Shown: in pieces, positions 1 to 7,843 of the stretch | Numbering within the stretch: position 1 is the stretch's first letter | Layout of the letters: every line of letters begins with the position of its first letter | From: Bacilli bacterium | Lineage (GTDB): Bacteria; Bacillota_I; Bacilli_A; Izemoplasmatales; Hujiaoplasmataceae | Direction of reading: 5' to 3' | NCBI GenBank assembly: GCA_018399755.1 | Contig: JAGYOE010000010.1 | Span: 1-32,568, forward strand | Length of the DNA stretch: 32,568 nucleotides | The notes under the pieces: generated by a model | What the model was told of the DNA's origin: nothing | The model's input: the letters and a program-made list of their open reading frames with translations, nothing else | The model's database searches: none | Translations under genes and position numbers: made by a program

Positions 1-63
1 AAGCTTATGAGTGAGTTTAATACCTTCAATAAAACTTTTCATTTTCTTAATATAATAACTCAT
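1..63 (-). CDS. N-terminus of an unrecognised protein (cut by window edge)
   Basis: Reading the minus strand, an ATG at 61-63 follows a GAGG about nine bases upstream and opens a frame that stays open to the window edge. The visible residues begin MSYYIKKMKSFIEGIKLTHK. Only 21 codons are visible, too few to assign a family. An alternative start is the internal ATG at 40-42. The gene lies downstream of the buk terminator, so it probably has its own promoter in 64-150; a TATAAT-like box reads on the minus strand at 117-122, but no good -35 box is seen. Confidence 0.4.
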   Translation of the reverse strand, partial: MSYYIKKMKSFIEGIKLTHKL

Positions 64-149
64 TTATCATATCCTCTTTCCCAAAGATATAGAAATTTTT
101 TGTTTATGCTAACTTCATTATAGCTTATTACAACAAAAAATTACATAAA

Positions 150-178
150 AAATAAAAAAGCACTTATAAAAAGTGCTT
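150..178 (-). terminator. Intrinsic terminator of the 2-oxoacid oxidoreductase/ptb/buk operon
   Basis: An 8-bp perfect stem (158-165 with 171-178, loop ATAAA) is followed on the minus strand by a T-rich run (150-157). The stem includes the first bases of the buk stop codon. Confidence 0.85.
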
Positions 179-1247
179 AATATACTTGTGATTTTTCTTT
201 TTTTGTCAATACTCTCATCGCGCCTTCAGCTAATGCACGCATCTCATCTTCACCAGGATATACTTTTACTTTAGCAATTTGCTCTACTCTTTGTTTTATA
301 AAATCAATAAAGTAATCACTATAAGCAATACCACCTGTAATTAATACTGCATCAATATTGCCACCGTTAGCAAAATACAATGAACCAATTTCTTTTACAA
401 CATTATAAGCCATTGCTTCATAATGAAGTTTAGCATATTTATCGCCATCAAGAACCATTTTTTCTATTTCTCTAGCGTCATTAGTTTTTAAATATGAAAC
501 CAAACCGCCTTTACCAACCAAAAGCTTTTTAACTTCATCTTTAGTATATTTACCTGAAAAGCAAATATCAACTAAAGGATAAGTTGGAATAGTCCCAGTT
601 CTTTCTGGAGAAAAAGGGCCATCTCCTCCAAGAGCATTATTACAATCAACTACTCTTCCAGCTTTATGTAAACCGACACTAATACCGCCACCCAAATGGG
701 CAACAATAACATTTATATCGTAATAATCCTTATTTATCTCATTAGCATATCTTCTAGCAATTGCTTTATGGTTTAAGGCATGAAATAAAGATCTTCGAGA
801 TATTAATTTTTGTCCGCTAATTCTTGAAATATCTTCAAACTCATCAATACAAACTGGATTAACAATATAAGCAGGACGTTTCTTAACACTCGCAAAACTA
901 TTAGCTAATATTGCGCCTAAATTTGAAGCATGATATCCATATTCACCAGATTTTAAATCGCGTAACATATCCTTAGTAACTAAATACGTTCCCCCATTTT
1001 TAAGTGGTTTCATCATACCACCACGGCCAACAAATACATCAAAATCTTCTAATTTATAATCGTGTTCTTTGATAAAGTCTAAAATAATTTCTCTACGAAA
1101 ATCTGTTTGATCTATAATTGTCTTAAAATGTTTTAATTCATCTACATCATGACGTAAGGTTTGTTCAATAATTTGTTTTTCGTTTAAATAAATTGCTACT
1201 TTAGTCGAAGTAGAACCAGGATTAATTACTAGAATCAGATAATCCAT
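177..1247 (-). CDS. buk: Butyrate kinase / branched-chain acyl kinase
   Basis: Acetokinase-family kinase that transfers phosphate from butyryl- or isobutyryl-phosphate to ADP, giving the free acid and ATP. The N-terminal phosphate-binding motif VINPGSTSTKVA and the internal GGGISVG, GGDGPFSPERTG and ITGGIAYS motifs are typical of butyrate kinases. At 356 residues it has the normal family length. The start is ambiguous: an ATG at 1253 lies two codons upstream, but the GGTGG box is better spaced for the ATG at 1247, and the protein then begins MDYLILVINPG. The gene overlaps the end of ptb by 26 nt in another frame, so it is probably translationally coupled. It is last in the operon. Because it sits with a 2-oxoacid:ferredoxin oxidoreductase, branched-chain acyl-phosphates are plausible substrates; that is inference. 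Confidence 0.95.
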   Translation of the reverse strand: MDYLILVINPGSTSTKVAIYLNEKQIIEQTLRHDVDELKHFKTIIDQTDFRREIILDFIKEHDYKLEDFDVFVGRGGMMKPLKNGGTYLVTKDMLRDLKSGEYGYHASNLGAILANSFASVKKRPAYIVNPVCIDEFEDISRISGQKLISRRSLFHALNHKAIARRYANEINKDYYDINVIVAHLGGGISVGLHKAGRVVDCNNALGGDGPFSPERTGTIPTYPLVDICFSGKYTKDEVKKLLVGKGGLVSYLKTNDAREIEKMVLDGDKYAKLHYEAMAYNVVKEIGSLYFANGGNIDAVLITGGIAYSDYFIDFIKQRVEQIAKVKVYPGEDEMRALAEGAMRVLTKKEKSQVY

Positions 1248-2136
1248 CTGCATTCACCACCGATAAAATAATTGAATTCAACTTAGATTCAGCAGTATCA
1301 GCTCGTGAAGTTAATACAATTGGCACTTTTGCCCCAAGGATAATACCAGCTGACTTTCCGTTAGCTAAAAACATACAAGTTTTATAAAAAATATTTCCTC
1401 CATCTAAGTTTGGAAAAACTAATATATCACAATCACCTGCTACAGTAGATTGAATATTTTTTTGTCTTACACTTTCAAAAGAGACTAAATTATCAACTGC
1501 AAAAGGTCCATCAACCATAAAATCAATCTCTTTATCTTGATAATATTCAACAATCTTTTTAGCGTCTACAGTTGATTCTATTTTAGGATTAACTTTTTCT
1601 ACAGCTGAAACCAAACCAACTTTAGGAAGTTTATAACCTAAAGATTTAGCTAAATCAACTGCAGCTTCTAAAATTTCAATCTTTTGTTTATAATCAGGGC
1701 TAATATTCATTGCCCCATCAGTCGCAAACAAAACTTTATCATAAGTAGGAAGTGATACAACTCCAACATGACTTAATAAGTTTTTCTTTTTAATTCCTGT
1801 TTCAGAGTTAACAACTTCTTTTAAGATAATTTTAGTATCTATTAAACCTTTCATTAATATGTCACATTTATTTTCATTTACTAGATTCATAGCAATTAAG
1901 CTAGCTTTACTAGGATCTAACTCATTGATTATTGAATATGGTTTCTTCAACTTATATTCAGTAACTAATTCATTTATTATTTGTTCATCGCCAATTAAAA
2001 TTGGCTCAACAAAACCTTTAGCTGCAGCTTTCCCAACTGATTCAATTACATGTGCATCATGAGCAAAGACAACCGCCATTTTTTTGCGATTGACTTTTTT
2101 AGCCAGCTTAGCAAGTTCTGCAACTGACTTAAGCAT
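1222..2136 (-). CDS. ptb: Phosphate butyryltransferase
   Basis: Phosphate acetyl/butyryltransferase family enzyme that exchanges CoA for phosphate on butyryl-CoA or branched-chain acyl-CoA, making the acyl-phosphate used by the kinase encoded next. The 304-residue length matches Ptb rather than the longer Pta. The C-terminal FPNLDGGNIFYKT and GIILGAKVPIVLTSRADTAE blocks are characteristic, as is the central TDGAMNISPD. It starts at 2136 and overlaps the gamma-subunit gene by 8 nt (ATGCTTAA), a coupling geometry seen repeatedly in this window. Together with buk it gives substrate-level phosphorylation from the acyl-CoA made by the upstream oxidoreductase. Confidence 0.95.
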   Translation of the reverse strand: MLKSVAELAKLAKKVNRKKMAVVFAHDAHVIESVGKAAAKGFVEPILIGDEQIINELVTEYKLKKPYSIINELDPSKASLIAMNLVNENKCDILMKGLIDTKIILKEVVNSETGIKKKNLLSHVGVVSLPTYDKVLFATDGAMNISPDYKQKIEILEAAVDLAKSLGYKLPKVGLVSAVEKVNPKIESTVDAKKIVEYYQDKEIDFMVDGPFAVDNLVSFESVRQKNIQSTVAGDCDILVFPNLDGGNIFYKTCMFLANGKSAGIILGAKVPIVLTSRADTAESKLNSIILSVVNADGLSDSSN

Positions 2137-2692
2137 AATTAACTCCTAAATCCTTTATAAAAGCTTTTCCTTTTTCTATTGCTTTCATATTTATATCTAA
2201 TAAATCAGCTTTTCTTTCACCTAAAAATTTCTTAATTATCGCTTCAATAGTTTCATCAGAAAATAACTTAGTTAATTCTAAATAAGCTCCCATCATTACC
2301 ATATTAGCAACTCTTACATTACCTAAATCATTGGCAATATCATTTACTGGAACACCAATACATAATATGTTATCTTCTTTAACATCATCTTTTATTAAAG
2401 AACCGTTATAAAGAATTAATCCATCCTTTTCAACCTTAGTTCTAAATTTTTCTAATGATGGTAAATTAAAAGCTACTAAATGATCAGCGTTTTTAAATAC
2501 TGGTGAATTTATTTGTTTATCAGAAACAATTACTGAACAATTAGCTGTTCCACCTCTTGTTTCTGGTCCATAAGAAGGAAACCATAAACCAAATAATTCA
2601 TCTTTAGTCGCAGAATAAGCTAATACTTGACCAAACATCATAACTCCTTGGCCACCAAATCCAGCTACTTTTACATTACTAGTTTTTTTCAT
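2129..2692 (-). CDS. 2-oxoacid:ferredoxin oxidoreductase, gamma subunit
   Basis: Gamma (catalytic-domain III) subunit of a 2-oxoacid:ferredoxin oxidoreductase, 187 residues. The N-terminal VAGFGGQGVMMFGQVLAY is the family signature, and SYGPETRGGTANC is the second conserved block. It works with the alpha, beta and ferredoxin subunits encoded upstream to decarboxylate a 2-oxo acid oxidatively to acyl-CoA, passing electrons to ferredoxin. It overlaps the beta gene by 14 nt and ptb by 8 nt. The subunit set resembles the four-subunit VOR/KOR type. The partner ptb-buk pair favours 2-oxoisovalerate or related branched 2-oxo acids, but 2-oxoglutarate or 2-oxobutyrate cannot be excluded from sequence alone. 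Confidence 0.92.
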   Translation of the reverse strand: MKKTSNVKVAGFGGQGVMMFGQVLAYSATKDELFGLWFPSYGPETRGGTANCSVIVSDKQINSPVFKNADHLVAFNLPSLEKFRTKVEKDGLILYNGSLIKDDVKEDNILCIGVPVNDIANDLGNVRVANMVMMGAYLELTKLFSDETIEAIIKKFLGERKADLLDINMKAIEKGKAFIKDLGVNYA

Positions 2693-3434
2693 CGTCTGCC
2701 CCCTTATCTTTAAATACTCCTAAAGGATAATTTGGAATCATATCTGATTCAATCCATTTAAGCGCATCAACTGGTTTCATACCCCAATTAACAGGACAAC
2801 TAGAAAGAACTTCAATCATTGTAAACCCGCGTTTTTCTTTTTGATATTTAAAAGCTTTTTTAATCGCTTTTTTTGCTCTAATAACATTTTTAGGATTATT
2901 AACAGCTACTCTTTCTAAATAAGCAACACCTTCAATTGTTTTAAACATTTCACTAATTTTAATTGGATTACCATGATCAGCTTGATTTCTACCATCTTGA
3001 GATGTAGTAGTTTTTTGACCAATTAATGAAGTTGGGGCCATTTGACCACCAGTCATTCCATAAATTGCATTATTAATAAATATAACAGTAATATTTTCAC
3101 CGCGATTCGCTGCATGAATAGTTTCTGCTATACCTATTGATGCTAAATCTCCATCGCCTTGATAAGTAAAAACAATATTATCTGGTAAAACACGTTTTAT
3201 TCCAGTAGCTTCTGCACAAGCTCTACCATGTGGAGCTTGTTGAGCATCACAATTAAAGAATTGATAAGAAAACACTGAACAACCTACTGAAGCAATTGCA
3301 ATTGCTCTATCTAAGATATCTAATTCTACTAAACTTTCTCCAACTAATTTATGAACTATACCATGAGTACATCCAGGACAATAAGAAAGTGGTTTGTCAG
3401 TTAAACCTTTTGTTTTTTCATATTTAACAGTCAT
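2679..3434 (-). CDS. 2-oxoacid:ferredoxin oxidoreductase, beta subunit (TPP-binding)
   Basis: Thiamine-diphosphate-binding subunit, 251 residues. The TPP/Mg motif is visible as GDGDLASIG followed about 25 residues later by NNAIYGMTGGQ. The N-terminal LSYCPGCTHGIVHK block is the conserved region with CxxC seen in VOR/KOR beta subunits. The gene is separated from the alpha gene by one base, so the two are tightly coupled. It binds the 2-oxo acid through TPP and carries out decarboxylation in the cytoplasmic complex. Confidence 0.94.
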   Translation of the reverse strand: MTVKYEKTKGLTDKPLSYCPGCTHGIVHKLVGESLVELDILDRAIAIASVGCSVFSYQFFNCDAQQAPHGRACAEATGIKRVLPDNIVFTYQGDGDLASIGIAETIHAANRGENITVIFINNAIYGMTGGQMAPTSLIGQKTTTSQDGRNQADHGNPIKISEMFKTIEGVAYLERVAVNNPKNVIRAKKAIKKAFKYQKEKRGFTMIEVLSSCPVNWGMKPVDALKWIESDMIPNYPLGVFKDKGADDEKN

Positions 3435-3435
3435 C

Positions 3436-4506
3436 TTATTTCACCACTCTTTCATTAAAATTCTTTATCGCTTCAACAATTTCTTCAGGATCTGGCAACA
3501 TTCCACCACTTCTTCCAAAGAAACCAACTTTATGTTTGCCATTATTTGCGATTAAAACATCATCTAACATCTGCCCTTGACTTAATTCACAAGTTAAAAT
3601 GCCTTTTGCTTTATCAGGTATTTTCGCGAAAGCTTCTTTAGGATATGGAAATAAAGAAATCGGTCTAATCATACCAACACTTATACCTTCTTTTTCAAGT
3701 AATTCAATTGCACTGCGACAAATTCTTGCCATTGTCCCATATGCAACTATCACATATTCAGGATCATCAAAGTTGATTAACTCATAACGAACTTCATTCT
3801 TTTTAACAGTATTATATTTTTCTTGTAAATGAATATTGTGTTGTTCAAGTGCTTTAGGATCAATTTGTAAACTATTTGCTATATTTCTTTTACCAGGATG
3901 ATTCATTGTTCCATTTGTTGCCCAATCTTTTTCTGGTAAAAATCTTTCCTTAACAGGTTTATCAAAATCAACTGATTCCATCATTTGACCAATTAATCCA
4001 TCAACCAAAACCATTACTGGATTGCGATAATAATCAGCAATATCGAATGATTCTTTCATTATATCTATTGTTTCTTGAATACTTTCAGGAGCATAAACGA
4101 TTAATTGATAATCGCCATTTCCCCCACCTCTAGTTGCTTGATAATAATCAGCTTGTGAAGGTTGAATTCCACCTAAACCAGGTCCACCTCTCATAACTGA
4201 TACAATTACACATGGCAATTCAGCTGCGGCTATATAAGAAATACCTTCTTGTTTCAATGCGATTCCTGGGCTTGAACTTGAAGTCATAACTCTTTTTCCA
4301 GCTCCAGCAGCTCCATAAACCATATTAATCGCAGCCACTTCTGATTCTGCTTGTAAAAACACTTTACCATTAGCTAATAAATGCTTTGATAAGTATTCAG
4401 GAACTTCATTTTGTGGTGTAATTGGATACCCATAAAAAGCATCCACTCCACCTTTAATTGCGGCTAAAGCAATTGCTTCATTACCTTTCATCAATACCTT
4501 TGCCAT
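3436..4506 (-). CDS. 2-oxoacid:ferredoxin oxidoreductase, alpha subunit
   Basis: Pyrimidine-binding/alpha subunit, 356 residues, the usual length for VorB/KorA-type chains that are not fused to gamma. The YPITPQNEVPEYL motif and the TSSSSPGIALKQEGISY block are typical. The stop codon of the ferredoxin gene shares one base with its start (TAATG), so translation is probably re-initiated. The C-terminal FGRSGGMLPDPEEI is also conserved in VOR alpha chains. The naming as VOR rather than KOR rests on the ptb-buk context. Confidence 0.94.
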   Translation of the reverse strand: MAKVLMKGNEAIALAAIKGGVDAFYGYPITPQNEVPEYLSKHLLANGKVFLQAESEVAAINMVYGAAGAGKRVMTSSSSPGIALKQEGISYIAAAELPCVIVSVMRGGPGLGGIQPSQADYYQATRGGGNGDYQLIVYAPESIQETIDIMKESFDIADYYRNPVMVLVDGLIGQMMESVDFDKPVKERFLPEKDWATNGTMNHPGKRNIANSLQIDPKALEQHNIHLQEKYNTVKKNEVRYELINFDDPEYVIVAYGTMARICRSAIELLEKEGISVGMIRPISLFPYPKEAFAKIPDKAKGILTCELSQGQMLDDVLIANNGKHKVGFFGRSGGMLPDPEEIVEAIKNFNERVVK

Positions 4507-4724
4507 TATTTATCCACCTCTACTTTAATTACTGAATCAGGACACATCATTGCACAAAATGCACAACCAATACACTTATCTGGCTCACTTACACTAACAA
4601 TGTTATAACCTGAATCATTTAATGTTTTTTTGTCTTGGTAAAGAATTTTTTGTGGGCAATACTCCACGCATAAACCACAACCTTTACACCTTTCATGGTC
4701 AAATGTTAATTTTCCTTTTGGCAT
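4506..4724 (-). CDS. Two-[4Fe-4S] ferredoxin subunit of the oxidoreductase
   Basis: A 72-residue ferredoxin with two cysteine motifs, CKGCGLCVEYCP near residue 13 and CIGCAFCAMMCP near residue 51, each able to hold a [4Fe-4S] cluster. It matches the delta subunit of four-subunit 2-oxoacid:ferredoxin oxidoreductases. It has a strong AGGAGG ribosome binding site, which overlaps the stop codon of the NTPase gene 12 nt upstream. It would take electrons from the TPP centre and hand them to soluble ferredoxin. Confidence 0.93.
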   Translation of the reverse strand: MPKGKLTFDHERCKGCGLCVEYCPQKILYQDKKTLNDSGYNIVSVSEPDKCIGCAFCAMMCPDSVIKVEVDK

Positions 4725-4736
4725 ATTTTTTTCCTC

Positions 4737-5387
4737 CTAAAACCAATTTTTTCTGAAATATAATTTCAATTTTAATGCTTCGCCAGAAACATTTAAATTA
4801 TCATCAATAACAATATCTTCCCAAATACTAGTAAAGATAATATCCAAACCTAGTTTCTTACTAACAGTTTGTAAAACTTTTTCACCTTGTAAAACATCAT
4901 CGATAGTAGTATCTTTCAATAAATTAGAGTTATTAATTAACCCTGTAACTTTAAAACCGCTTATTCCTTCAATCTTATTAATTAACTGAATAATTTTATC
5001 AGCATTATCTGTTTCAGTTCTAAAGATATTAACAACTAATAATAAATCATACTCTTCATCATGATAATCATCAAACTGCCTTAATAATTTAGCACCTTGA
5101 TCATTGCCACCTAAATCATAAACTGCTCGTTTGGTTGTATTATTAATTGGTTGATAGATTTTTTTCGAAATAAAAGGCATATCTAAATGCATCTTTGAAT
5201 CCATATCACTAGAAATAATCTCAATACCCTTTTCATTTAATAACTCTTCTAATTCTCGAGAACGAAAATAAGGATTTATTATATCTAAATCAACCACAAA
5301 ATCTACTTGGTTTTGTATAGCGAGATTTATTGCAAGTTCTGTTTTACCAGAACCATAGTATCCAGTCAAAAACGTAATTCGCTTCAT
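4737..5387 (-). CDS. P-loop NTPase of unknown role heading the oxidoreductase operon
   Basis: A 216-residue protein with an N-terminal Walker A motif, GYYGSGKTE (residues 8-16), followed by VVDLDIINPYFRSRELEELL. This layout resembles the SIMIBI/MinD-CobQ class (a DxD-type loop after strand 2, and YDLGGNDQG as a Walker B-like DxxG block). There is no signal peptide or transmembrane helix. It is the first gene of the operon, directly behind the promoter and cre-like site, and only 12 nt before the ferredoxin gene. The sequence does not show what it does. Cluster or cofactor loading, or assembly of the oxidoreductase, are guesses based on position and on the chaperone-like activity of related NTPases. 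Confidence 0.85.
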   Translation of the reverse strand: MKRITFLTGYYGSGKTELAINLAIQNQVDFVVDLDIINPYFRSRELEELLNEKGIEIISSDMDSKMHLDMPFISKKIYQPINNTTKRAVYDLGGNDQGAKLLRQFDDYHDEEYDLLLVVNIFRTETDNADKIIQLINKIEGISGFKVTGLINNSNLLKDTTIDDVLQGEKVLQTVSKKLGLDIIFTSIWEDIVIDDNLNVSGEALKLKLYFRKNWF

Positions 5388-5452
5388 AAATTATAAAATC
5401 AAATATTTACTAATATTTGACCCTCTCCTTTCTACCTTTACATAAAATAAGT

Positions 5453-5470
5453 TTTTCCAAAGTTGGAAAA
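5453..5470. promoter_or_regulatory. Palindrome in the operon leader
   Basis: TTTTCCAA-AG-TTGGAAAA, 8+8 bp with a 2-bp centre. It lies just downstream of the predicted start point of the oxidoreductase operon and overlaps the cre-like site. It could be a second operator or a very tight-loop hairpin. Confidence 0.55.
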
Positions 5471-5478
5471 CGCTTACA
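5465..5478 (-). promoter_or_regulatory. cre-like CcpA site
   Basis: On the minus strand the site reads TGTAAGCGTTTTCC and matches 13 of 14 positions of the cre consensus TGWAARCGYTWWCW. It covers the predicted transcription start of the NTPase/oxidoreductase/ptb/buk operon, a position where CcpA binding normally represses. No ccpA gene is in the window, so the regulator is inferred; another LacI-family repressor could read the same site. Confidence 0.7.
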
Positions 5479-5483
5479 AAACA

Positions 5484-5512
5484 ATTATATCATTTTTGCT
5501 TATAAATTCCAA
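5484..5512 (-). promoter_or_regulatory. Promoter of the oxidoreductase/ptb/buk operon
   Basis: On the minus strand TTGGAA (5512-5507), a 17-bp spacer and TATAAT (5489-5484). The predicted start is near 5477, about 90 nt before the NTPase start codon. Confidence 0.65.
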
Positions 5513-5591
5513 CAGCAAATTATCTAATAAATAGAAAATAATCATTATAAAAAATATTATTAAATTTAAAAAAATTAATTTTAATTTTACA

Positions 5592-5630
5592 AAAATAAAA
5601 ATGGCTAAATTATAGACTAATTAGCCATTT
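5592..5630 (-). terminator. Terminator of gpsA
   Basis: A 10-bp perfect stem (5599-5608 with 5621-5630, 12-nt loop) is followed on the minus strand by a T-rich stretch. It separates gpsA from the next operon's promoter. The rest of 5388-5640 is AT-rich sequence without a recognisable gene. Confidence 0.8.
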
Positions 5631-5639
5631 AAATAAAGT

Positions 5640-6644
5640 TTATTGTTCGCTTTTTAAATCCCTTGCCATCAATTTTGCAATTTCTATTTTGGGTTCTATT
5701 TCCCTAAATAAAACATTGTAAACCGCATCGATTATCGGCGTTTGTATTTTTAATTCTCTCGCAAGAAAATAAGCTGTTTTACACGTCTTAACTCCTTCGA
5801 CAACCATAGTCATTTTACTAAGCGAAGTTTTTAAGTCATCGCCCTCGCCGATTAATAAACCAGCACTATAATTTCGCGAAAATCTAGACATACAAGTTAC
5901 AATTAAATCACCAACACCAACCAAACCATTTAAGGTCTCTTCTTGTGCGCCTAACTTGATAGCTATTCGCTTCATTTCAATTAAACCACGAGTTATTAAA
6001 GCCGATTTAGCATTAATACCATAACCTAAACCATCTAACATACCCGAAGCAATTGCATAAATATTCTTTAAAGAGCCACCTAATTCAGCACCAATTAAAT
6101 CAGTTGATGTATAAACCCTAAAATAATCAGTATTACTAAAGATTTCTTGAATTAGTTTAGCATGGTTTATATTTTCACTAGCCGCAACTATCGAAGTTAA
6201 TTTTCTAACCACAACTTCTTCAGCGTGCGAAGGACCGGATAAAGATACAAACCCACTAATCAAATCCTTATCTATTACATCATATACAATTTCAGAAACT
6301 CTTTTATTTGTCTTTAACTCTAACCCTTTAGCCACATTACAAAATATCTTTTCTTCAGTTAAAACCTGTCTTATATCTTCTAAAACAATTCTTGTGACTG
6401 AAGTTGGTACAGCTAAAACTATTATTTTAGAATGGTTAAGTACTTTTGTTAGATCATTACTCGCAACTATTTCCTTATTAAGCTTTGCTTCGTTTAATTT
6501 ACTTTTATTTGTATGAAATTGATTTATTTCATCAATTGTCGCTTTATCATTATCATAAATTATAACATTTTTATTATTATCAACCAATAAATTGGCTAGT
6601 GCTGACCCCCAAGAGCCACCACCAATAATCGCAATATTTTTCAT
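5640..6644 (-). CDS. gpsA: Glycerol-3-phosphate dehydrogenase [NAD(P)+]
   Basis: Makes sn-glycerol 3-phosphate from dihydroxyacetone phosphate for membrane lipid synthesis. The 334-residue protein has the N-terminal dinucleotide motif IGGGSWGSALA (residues 7-17), the LSGPSHAEEV block, and the catalytic-lysine region GSLKNIYAIASGMLDGLGYG near residue 190. The ribosome binding site is a GAGGAG seven bases before the ATG. It has its own predicted promoter and terminator and is probably monocistronic. Confidence 0.96.
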   Translation of the reverse strand: MKNIAIIGGGSWGSALANLLVDNNKNVIIYDNDKATIDEINQFHTNKSKLNEAKLNKEIVASNDLTKVLNHSKIIVLAVPTSVTRIVLEDIRQVLTEEKIFCNVAKGLELKTNKRVSEIVYDVIDKDLISGFVSLSGPSHAEEVVVRKLTSIVAASENINHAKLIQEIFSNTDYFRVYTSTDLIGAELGGSLKNIYAIASGMLDGLGYGINAKSALITRGLIEMKRIAIKLGAQEETLNGLVGVGDLIVTCMSRFSRNYSAGLLIGEGDDLKTSLSKMTMVVEGVKTCKTAYFLARELKIQTPIIDAVYNVLFREIEPKIEIAKLMARDLKSEQ

Positions 6645-6677
6645 AATTATTCTCCTCGTATAAAAATCATTTATTTA

Positions 6678-6705
6678 ATTATATCAATTAATTATATTAA
6701 AACAA
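6678..6705 (-). promoter_or_regulatory. Promoter of gpsA
   Basis: Minus strand TTGTTT (6705-6700), 16-bp spacer, TATAAT (6683-6678) with a TGn extension before the -10 box. Confidence 0.5.
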
Positions 6706-6714
6706 CCTTAAAAT

Positions 6715-7731
6715 TTAATAATGATTAGTAATAACCTCAGCAAATCCTAAAATATCTTTTACTTCTAAAGTTTCTTTACCAAGTTTAACCCTACCATTAA
6801 ATCTACCAAAAACTTGATGTCCAAGATTTTTAATAACTAAAAGGTTAGTATTATCTTTTCTATCATAAATCGGAGTCATTTTTAAATCAACACTTTTATC
6901 CTTTGATTTAATAGTCCAAGTATCTAAATAATCAAATTTATTTAAGGTGAATTCAACATCTTTTAATTTATAGCCTTTTCCATCATAAAACAACATATTT
7001 TCAGTTGCTTTTGAGTTGTCGCCAAAACCATAACCAAAATTAAAGCCAAAGCGTTTACCATCAATAACACCACAACCATTAGACCAATACCAGGTATTTT
7101 TATAAGTCCATACACCTCTACCCCAATCAAGTATAGCAAAATCTTTTTCTGGAGAATAGTTATATTCTTCTCCATCAAAATAAACCTTACCACTAACTGG
7201 CATACAATTAAGCTTTTGATTATAATAAAAAGCTTTAGGATTATCCTTCCAAGGTGTAGCTATTGTTAAATGATCTGAATCAAGTTTTTGTAATGATAAA
7301 TCTACTCGTAAATTTTTACGCTTAAATAGATTATTAACTTCAACAATTAAACGGCGTCGATTATCTTCATTTAAAAAGCGAAGATTAAAACCTTTCTTCT
7401 TAAAAGAAACATCACCTGAATTAATTGATTTAGGTAAATTTAGTTTACCAAACGGAAATAATACTTTCTTCTCCTTAGTATATTCTTTGCCCAGTAAAAA
7501 ATCAAAAAAACTTACTTTAATCAACCCTAAATAACCTAAATCAGCTATCGTAAAACTCAAAGAATAATCTTTAGAAAGAATAGCATAATAATCCCACTCT
7601 TTTATCCGCCATTTACTAGCTGAAATCATTTCAGGATTATACTCAAAAATTTCTGTAAAAGCATAGCCCGGTTCATTTAATCTACCAAACTTATCCAATA
7701 AAGGACGCTTGTTTTTTACCAAATGGTTCAT
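6715..7731 (-). CDS. DUF2804 family protein
   Basis: A 338-residue soluble protein of the DUF2804 family. Recognisable blocks are the N-terminal RPLLDKFGRLNEPGYA, the central ATPWKDNPKAFYYNQKLNCMP, and DWGRGVWTYKNTWYWSNGCG, with GFNFGYGFGD after it. No biochemical role is established for the family, and I do not assign one. The start has a strong GGAGG ribosome binding site. It is divergent from the membrane-GNAT gene and shares a roughly 110-bp intergenic region with it. The first third is repeated, frame-broken, at 9235-9543. Confidence 0.85.
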   Translation of the reverse strand: MNHLVKNKRPLLDKFGRLNEPGYAFTEIFEYNPEMISASKWRIKEWDYYAILSKDYSLSFTIADLGYLGLIKVSFFDFLLGKEYTKEKKVLFPFGKLNLPKSINSGDVSFKKKGFNLRFLNEDNRRRLIVEVNNLFKRKNLRVDLSLQKLDSDHLTIATPWKDNPKAFYYNQKLNCMPVSGKVYFDGEEYNYSPEKDFAILDWGRGVWTYKNTWYWSNGCGVIDGKRFGFNFGYGFGDNSKATENMLFYDGKGYKLKDVEFTLNKFDYLDTWTIKSKDKSVDLKMTPIYDRKDNTNLLVIKNLGHQVFGRFNGRVKLGKETLEVKDILGFAEVITNHY

Positions 7732-7807
7732 AAAATACCTCCAAACAATTTAAAAATATCAATATATTAATTTACCAAGATAAATCGGTTTTAATTTTTT
7801 TTTATTA

Positions 7808-7816
7808 TGTTATAAT
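7808..7816 (+). promoter_or_regulatory. Extended -10 promoter of the YgjV-GNAT gene
   Basis: TGTTATAAT is a perfect extended -10 (TGn-TATAAT); no convincing -35 box is seen 17 bp upstream. An AGGAG ribosome binding site (7831-7835) follows, eight bases before the ATG at 7844. Confidence 0.6.
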
Positions 7817-7843
7817 ATCATAGGTTTAATAGGAGTGATAATA

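Noticed and set aside
6963-7193. Minus-strand open frame inside the DUF2804 gene
   Set aside because: Out-of-frame shadow of a conserved gene, with no ribosome binding site.
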